Shown here: positions 7,738 through 12,776 of the stretch, piece after piece
How positions within the stretch are numbered: the stretch's first letter is position 1
How the letters are laid out: the number at the start of each line of letters is the position of its first letter
Assembly: GCA_002414185.1 (NCBI GenBank)
Contig: DHYS01000009.1
Location: forward strand, 1-12,776
Source: Patescibacteria group bacterium UBA5124
GTDB lineage: Bacteria > Patescibacteriota > Gracilibacteria > Absconditabacterales > Absconditicoccaceae
DNA length: 12,776 nucleotides
Reading direction: 5' to 3'
Notes under the pieces: generated by a model
Seen by the model: only the letters and a program-made list of their open reading frames with translations
Told to the model about the DNA's origin: nothing
Databases searched by the model: none
Translations under genes and position numbers: made by a program

Positions 7738-9816
7738 TTATTCTACAGATTCATTATCTTCTGATAATTCTGTATTTTCATAATTTAATAATAATGTTTC
7801 AGCACTTTGTTCCATTTCTTGTTTTTGTGTTCCCAAAACATTAGTTATAAAAGTAGAGAAGTTATTATAATTAAATACCTTTTTACCATCAATATGAATG
7901 TTGTTTACAAGTTTTATATCATGATAAAGAGTATCTCTTCGATTATAATCATAGAGCTTGTTTAATGTTCAGCTTCAAATTTTTCCTGCTATATTTGGTT
8001 TGATATTCATACTAACAAAGGCCTTTCATAGAATAACAAATGGCATATCTTTGGAATAAATATCATTGATCTCATTAAGTACTTTTTTGCTAGAGTTGCT
8101 AGTATATTGTTGAAGAAGACTTATAAGTCTTGTGTTTTGATATTGAGATGGATTGTTTTTTGAGCTTTCTGTAGCAAAAAGTTTTGTAATATCCTTTTTA
8201 ACTCACATATCTATAGTATTGATTACCATATCATAATCACCTAAAAGAAGTCTACCTTCTAATTCTTCAGGAGTAGCTATTGCCTCAAAAGAAAAATAAT
8301 GAGAAACATCAGCTTGCTTGAAGATAGATTTTATGTTGCTGACTATTTTTTGATAAAGAGGGATATCATAGTATAAGATACTTATTTGTTCAATATTTCC
8401 TGTAGATTGTGTATCTGAAAGATTGTAAAGATCTATAGTAGCAAGTTTCTTTTTTTCTCATTTATTCCATCATCGAATAGCATATTTATTGAGTCATGAA
8501 CCAAAATTAGCAGATTTTCATCATAACCAGAAAGTTGCTTTTTTATCTTTTGAATTATAAGATTTATCTACATAACTTTTAGTATTGTATTCCATAGTAA
8601 TCTTATCATAAGTTTGATCTACATAGACAGTAAGTCATTGATTGATAGATGCTGTTTCTACATAAAATACAAATTTTTGATTATCTCATTTGATAGTGAT
8701 ATCGTTACTAAGTTGCTTGATTCAGCTATCTGTAAGATCCTTTTTCATAACAGTATCCTCTTGATAATTTGTGCTCAAAAATTCCTTTATGTTAGTACCT
8801 GTTGACATAAATACATCAAAAAGTCCATCAGTGTTTTTGATAACGTATTGATCATATCATGTAGTATAAAAATTACGTTTGATAAGTCCTCATAAAGCTC
8901 TTCTTGTTCTTACACGAAGTTTATCTGAATTTGTATTCATAAAAACAGTAATAATCTTGTTTGTAAGAAGTTTTTGCTGAGTATATCAAGGAAGTGTTTC
9001 ATCTCAGATATACACATCTACAATAGAGTCAGCTTTTGATTCTACACTTTGTTTGAATGAATCAAAAGAAATAAGATTCTTAATCTGATAAAAATTAAGA
9101 TGAGTATCTTTACAGTTTACAGCATTAAAAATCAGGCTATATTGATCGCTAGTTTGAGAAACTATATTTGCACAATTTGTATACGTAGGTTGGATAGAAA
9201 ATATTTCTCTATAACTTTGAAAATCAAAATCAGTAAGAATATGTTTAGGAAGTATGTAGTTTGTGAAAAAATGTCTGTTGTCTACAGAAGCAGAAGGAAA
9301 AGTAATTTTAATTTGATTTCCTGATTCTCTAGAGATTTTTATATCTTTGTAAGCATTCAACCATTTGATACTCCATTTGTTTTTGAAAATAATATCTTCA
9401 TAGGTAAAGAGGATATCATCCAAAGAAAGGGGAGTTCAATCAGACCAAACTCTCGCATTAGTAAATGTTACCGTATATGTTTTATTGTCTGCTGTGCTAA
9501 CAGAACAAAGATCTTCAACAAAACTAGAATCTTCTGGAGAGACCGTATATTTTAGACAACTATTGAAAAGAAGTCCTTGATAAAAATTACTTTGTTGGTC
9601 GTTACGTAAATAAGGAAGATAAGATGTACTATCAAAGATTCCTTCTACAAAAGTACCTCATTTAGATGAGATTTTGTTTGAAGTATTCCAAACATAAGAA
9701 TAAATAATAAATATACTTACGACAATCCACAAGATAAGAGATACAAAGAAAGTATATCTTAATCATCTTTTTATTTGGTGTTTTGTTATATTAAGAGTTT
9801 CCAATAATTCAAACAT
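7738..9816 (-). CDS. Membrane-anchored extracellular solute-binding protein, family 5 (oligopeptide type)
   Basis: Protein of 692 residues. A short cytoplasmic tail is followed by one membrane helix (about 21-41, YTFFVSLILWIVVSIFIIYS) and then the SBP5 opening GGTFVEGIFDS...YLPYL, FYQGLLFNSCLKY and the signature TYTVTFTNARVWSDGTPLSLDDILFTYE (about 112-140). Relatives bind peptides and hand them to an ABC permease. The anchor is an uncleaved helix with no lipobox, and no permease or ATPase lies in the window. Nineteen of about 33 Gly are TGA, the highest share here; the Gly of WSDGTPL is TGA (9436-9438) and one site is a TGA-TGA pair in FWLGGKS. The middle and C-terminal parts diverge from classical OppA, and the tail is acidic (NTELSEDNESVE). 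ATG at 9816 follows the secG stop by 7 bases, which implies cotranscription. Ends TAA. Confidence 0.88.
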
Positions 9817-9823
9817 AATATAT

Positions 9824-10048
9824 TTATTTACTGTAAGGTAAAATAAGAGATATAATTACAAAAACAATAGCAGAAATCATAGCTACTTTCTTAATCTTTC
9901 CTTCCAAAGATTTTTTGCTACCATATTCATTTCCTCCTCAAAATCCTCAGATACCTAATCCAATACCACCTTTAGGAGACATTAATAAAACAGATCAAAT
10001 GAAGATAATCCCTGAAAGAATCATAAGAATAACCAATAATGTGTGCAT
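9824..10048 (-). CDS. secG: Preprotein translocase subunit SecG
   Basis: Small subunit of the SecYEG channel in the cytoplasmic membrane; it assists SecA-driven export. The 74 residues have the family layout: membrane helix 1 (about 2-21, HTLLVILMILSGIIFIGSVLL), then the signature MSPKGGIGLGIGGFGGGNEYGSKKSLEGK, and helix 2 (about 51-70, KVAMISAIVFVIISLILP). Three glycines are TGA (9995-9997, 9947-9949, 9938-9940); two of them lie in the Gly-rich signature loop, so the gene is not visible under the standard code. It starts 23 bases after a terminator that ends the upstream gene, so it probably has its own promoter, and the solute-binding protein gene follows by 7 bases. No Shine-Dalgarno; a TATATT box sits six bases before the ATG, which suggests a leaderless mRNA. 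Confidence 0.93.
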
Positions 10049-10054
10049 ATTCAC

Positions 10055-10060
10055 AATATA
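10055..10060 (-). promoter_or_regulatory. Candidate -10 box of a leaderless secG promoter
   Basis: TATATT on the minus strand, six bases upstream of the secG ATG, in the short gap between a terminator and the gene. If used, transcription would start at or next to the A of ATG. No good -35 is visible at the proper distance, since that position falls in the upstream terminator. Confidence 0.3.
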
Positions 10061-10070
10061 AACAAAATAT

Positions 10071-10102
10071 AAAAAAATCCGTCCTTTGACAGTACGGATT
10101 TT
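10071..10102 (-). terminator. Intrinsic terminator of the large Cys-rich membrane protein gene
   Basis: A 9-bp stem AAAATCCGT/ACGGATTTT (10074-10082 with 10094-10102). It is followed on the minus strand by a seven-base T-tract (complement of 10071-10077), 26 bases after the TAG stop at 10128. It isolates this gene from secG. Confidence 0.8.
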
Positions 10103-10127
10103 CTTAGTAAAATCAAGTCAAGCAAAC

Positions 10128-12776
10128 CTAGTTTACGATCAAGAAGTTTGTAATAATATATCCTGTTCCAATAATAAGAACTCAAACAAATATATATATT
10201 AAACTATTTTTAATCTTCTTCATAGCATCAGGACTATCTGGTTTCATAAGCAATTGGAATGCTTGAACAAGCACCATAACCAATATTACCAAAGATGCTA
10301 ATCACATTGCCCAGTTGATGATTTGATAGAATATAGGTAGATTTTTATCAGCGAGAATTCCAGATCCAATTTCTCATAGATTATTAACTGCTTTTACGAC
10401 ATCTGCTTGTTTTCCATAGATAAATTCTACTACTTGTTTTGTTCAGATAATGACAAGCATACCTATAGCATTTCGAGCAATAATGGTACCAGATTTTTTT
10501 CTTGTATCTTCATCAGAACCAAAGATAAATCCTATTGCACGAGACGCAAGCATAACAAATAAAGCTCCAAGTGAAAGATAGATAGCTAACTTAATAAATG
10601 GAAATGCTATATTTTCATATATTTTTTGAGCAATTTCATATCATTGTACAGCACCATATCTGAGATCTCATTCTTGGAATATTGTTTCATAGAGTGTTGT
10701 AGAAATATATTTAGCACTCATGATAAAGATTATACCAAGTACTCAGAAAGTAATATATTTGATACCATCTCCTATAGCTTTGTCATCACTAGAAAACAAG
10801 AGTTTGTAGAATCCTAAAATAGAGATCAAAATACCAAGCACAATAATCAAAGGAACCAAAACATTCATCACCTTGTTCATCAAAAAGTTATTTACTCCTT
10901 CAGCACCTGTTTTGATTTCTGGGGCATCAAGGTTGTTTTTGATAGAATCAATAGATCTATCCATAGCAATATCAAATCTTTCTGATTGAACAATATTTAT
11001 AACACCAGACCAAACATTATTTACGATAATAGTTTCATCATTTTTTCCATCTTCCCATTGTCTGACTGCACATACAAGTTGTTTTTGTCATATACTTTGA
11101 GTGAAAAGATCTTTAAGTGAAATAGCCTTTTTCATTGATGTACCAGCACTAAGTACAAAGCTTGCAAGAGTATTTGATTCATAAACGATAATTTGTTGGT
11201 TATTGTTCATTATCCAAGCACAACTCAAAAATCCTTTTTTTACATTTTTTCAAGAAACAGTTGCTCTACCGTTATTTTTGATAGTGATATTAAGTGCTGG
11301 AGTAGAATATTGAGCTACTTGAGAAATATTACCAGATGTTGTTCAATTAAAATTAGCTGATAAAACAAGATCAATCCCATCCACAGGTACATTTTTGTTT
11401 GTACATTGAGAATATTTAAAAGCACTAGAATTACCTATAAGATTACCATTGTTACATTGAAAAGTTATAGCATTATTTTCACAGGTATCTGGATAAATAG
11501 CAGATGATTTTGAATATCATCAAATAGTTAAATTATGCCCTAAGTATGTTCACCAAGGAAGTAAGCATGGTTGAGGAAGTCCGTCAGTACAGTCTTCTAA
11601 TGGATATCTATATGTATTATAATATCCTAAATATGCTCCATTTTGACATCCAACATCAATACTAATATCCTTACAGGTTTTTGGCCATGGAGATATAAGT
11701 GAAGAAGTAAAACCACTAGATCATCCATGTCAGATAGAAACTTTTTTTCCATTTCAAGTAGCAAAAGGTTCACAGTCTTTAGGAGTTCATTCGGTACAAG
11801 ATTTATACTTATAAGTAGAAGCGTTTTCACTTAAAGATCAGTCTTTACATGATACATTTGCTTTTACATTATCACAAGAAATCTCAAATGAACTTGAATA
11901 AAATGATTTTGAAGAGTTGTTTGGAATGTAAATAATTCCAGCATCTGTTGTAGAAAAAGAACAATCTCACGAACTACCATTAGAACAAGAATTATATTTG
12001 TAAGTAGAATAATTATAGCTTAAAGTACCATCTTCACAGCTTACATTTCAAGAAAATTGGTTACAAGTTTGTAGATAGTGGGTTACTTCATAAGCATATA
12101 AATATTTACTTTGTCCATCTAGAAGATTTACTCCTGTACAAGAACGGATTTTAAGATCCTTACAATCTTTAGAAAGTTGTTTTTGGTCTCCACCAGACCA
12201 TGTTCCATTATAACAAGTTAGAGGAACTTTAAGATCTTGACATGATTGCGTAGTATTAGAACTACTTGAAGTATATCCATAAATCACATCCAAATGATGA
12301 TTGTAACTATTTGTCCAGATATCAATACAATCAACCCATTCTTGATCTTCACAAGAATCTTCAGTATATTTATCAACATTTGATCCAGTAAAAGATCCAT
12401 CTATACATTGAAATTGTTTGCTCAAAGTTCTACAATCTTCAGTATAGCTTGCAGTATCTGCTTTGTAAAGATATTTCCATTCCAAATGATTTGCTCCTGT
12501 AGGTCCAGTACAGTTTTTCCAAGTATGAGGAATACAAGTAGGATATTTATATGTATTACCAGCATTACCCAAAGATCCATTGATGCAGTAAAGGGTTCCT
12601 TTTAGTTGATCACAGGATTCAGTATAGGTTGCCTCAGCTAATCTATACCCAGTAACAGCATCACCGTCATTCAAAATAGCACTACCAAAACTAGGTAAAA
12701 GCTGACAAGACTGTTGTGCAAACGTTGTACTTGTAAGAAAAAAACCTCATAATATTAGAGATGAACTTAACAAACC
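10128..12776 (-). CDS. Secreted/membrane protein: seven Cys-rich repeats, Ig-like (CARDB-like) domain, three membrane hairpins (start outside window)
   Basis: The fragment has 882 residues and ends TAG; the start codon is probably just beyond the window edge. Numbering here starts at 12776. Residues 1-20 look like the end of a signal peptide (SSSLILGGFFLTSTTFA, cleavage before QQSC). Residues 24-458 form seven four-Cys units. Residues about 465-590 (DLVLSANF, LNITIKNNGRATVSG, SAGTS) resemble a CARDB/Ig-like beta domain with two Cys. From 636 there are six membrane helices in three hairpins (about 636-690, 724-788, 816-880), with similar polar loops SSDDKAIGDG, SDEDTRKKSG and PDSPDAMKK. The hairpins recall TrbC/VirB2-type pilin proteins; this is inference. 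Twenty-one TGA codons are read as Gly, but none occurs between residues 11 and 242. Probably a surface-exposed, disulfide-bonded protein for attachment or transport. I do not recognise the whole protein. Confidence 0.85.
10131..10871 (-). repeat. Internal triplication of a two-helix membrane hairpin (coding)
   Basis: Three hairpins repeat with a period of about 92 residues. The polar turn between helices is centred at D664, D755 and D847 of the fragment, and a Gly-containing second helix follows each (VLGIIFI at 681, IGMLVII at 772, VGVLII at 865, i.e. 17-18 residues after the Asp). This layout, helix - acidic/basic turn - helix with Gly, is that of TrbC/VirB2-like pilin subunits, here apparently three in one chain. 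Confidence 0.6.
11403..12707 (-). repeat. Seven tandem Cys-rich protein repeats (coding)
   Basis: Each unit is C-x(24-32)-C-x8-C-x(16-18)-C. The four Cys fall at residues 24/55/64/81, 89/115/124/142, 150/179/188/205, 213/238/247/264, 272/301/310/327, 335/368/377/396 and 404/432/441/458 of the fragment. The x8 spacing is invariant in all seven, and the spacing from the last Cys of a unit to the first of the next is always x7. Other conserved points are [DN]G three residues after the third Cys in most units, and YKY or FKY shortly before the fourth. Units are about 60-67 residues apart. Confidence 0.85.

Noticed and set aside
11627..11830. A separate small Leu-rich protein on the minus strand
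   Set aside because: It is out of frame with the Cys-rich gene, which reads through this region with its repeat pattern intact under code 25.
11403..12707. A CRISPR array or simple DNA tandem repeat in the Cys-rich region
   Set aside because: The periodicity is at protein level with variable DNA and no identical short repeats or spacers.
5860..12776. UGA as tryptophan (code 4) or selenocysteine
   Set aside because: Trp is encoded by TGG at its conserved places, including next to TGA, and TGA sits on conserved Gly. There are far too many sites, in ordinary families, for selenocysteine.
1..12776. tRNA or rRNA genes, especially tRNA-Gly(UCA)
   Set aside because: I looked for cloverleaf ends and conserved TTC-A stretches in the intergenic gaps, which are short, and saw none.

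Overview
The window reads as a chromosomal piece of an AT-rich bacterium that translates UGA as glycine (NCBI genetic code 25). This code is known from Absconditabacteria (SR1) and Gracilibacteria (BD1-5/GN02); the window cannot separate the two. With UGA read as stop, six genes break into fragments. With UGA read as Gly, each becomes one frame, and many of the UGA codons fall on family-conserved glycines (ClpB RTGIPVSK, RF1 FESGVHR, M50 PPLDG, SBP5 WSDGTPL). I counted 62 in-frame UGA codons. All nine genes end in UAA or UAG, and Trp is UGG throughout. Gene boundaries below are drawn under this code.

Layout, plus strand: the 3' part of clpB (2-2305) and fusA (3651-5750). Minus strand, between them: a two-gene operon (3431 to 2331) of small Rossmann-like proteins resembling nucleoside 2-deoxyribosyltransferases, which shares a bidirectional terminator with clpB. 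Minus strand, after fusA, in order of transcription: a large secreted or membrane protein with seven Cys-rich repeats and three membrane hairpins (12776 to 10128, 5' end outside the window), a terminator, secG (10048-9824), a membrane-anchored family-5 solute-binding protein (9816-7738), an M50 site-2-type protease (7713-7063), a nested palindromic repeat (7054-6971), and prfA (6939-5860). Two back-to-back terminators separate prfA from fusA. No gene-free stretch exceeds 300 bases; the longest is the 219-base divergent region 3432-3650.

The recognisable genes serve protein homeostasis and the cell envelope: disaggregation (ClpB), elongation (EF-G), termination (RF1), the Sec channel (SecG), intramembrane proteolysis (M50) and peptide binding (SBP5). 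RF1 reads only UAA/UAG, which suits a genome where UGA is sense. UGA use varies by gene: none among about 58 Gly in fusA, about 11% in clpB, 27% in prfA, and 44-58% in the M50 and SBP genes.

The least explained parts are the large Cys-rich protein and the deoxyribosyltransferase-like pair. The large protein has a strict four-Cys repeat with invariant spacing, and its C-terminal membrane region is an internal triplication with a period of about 92 residues.
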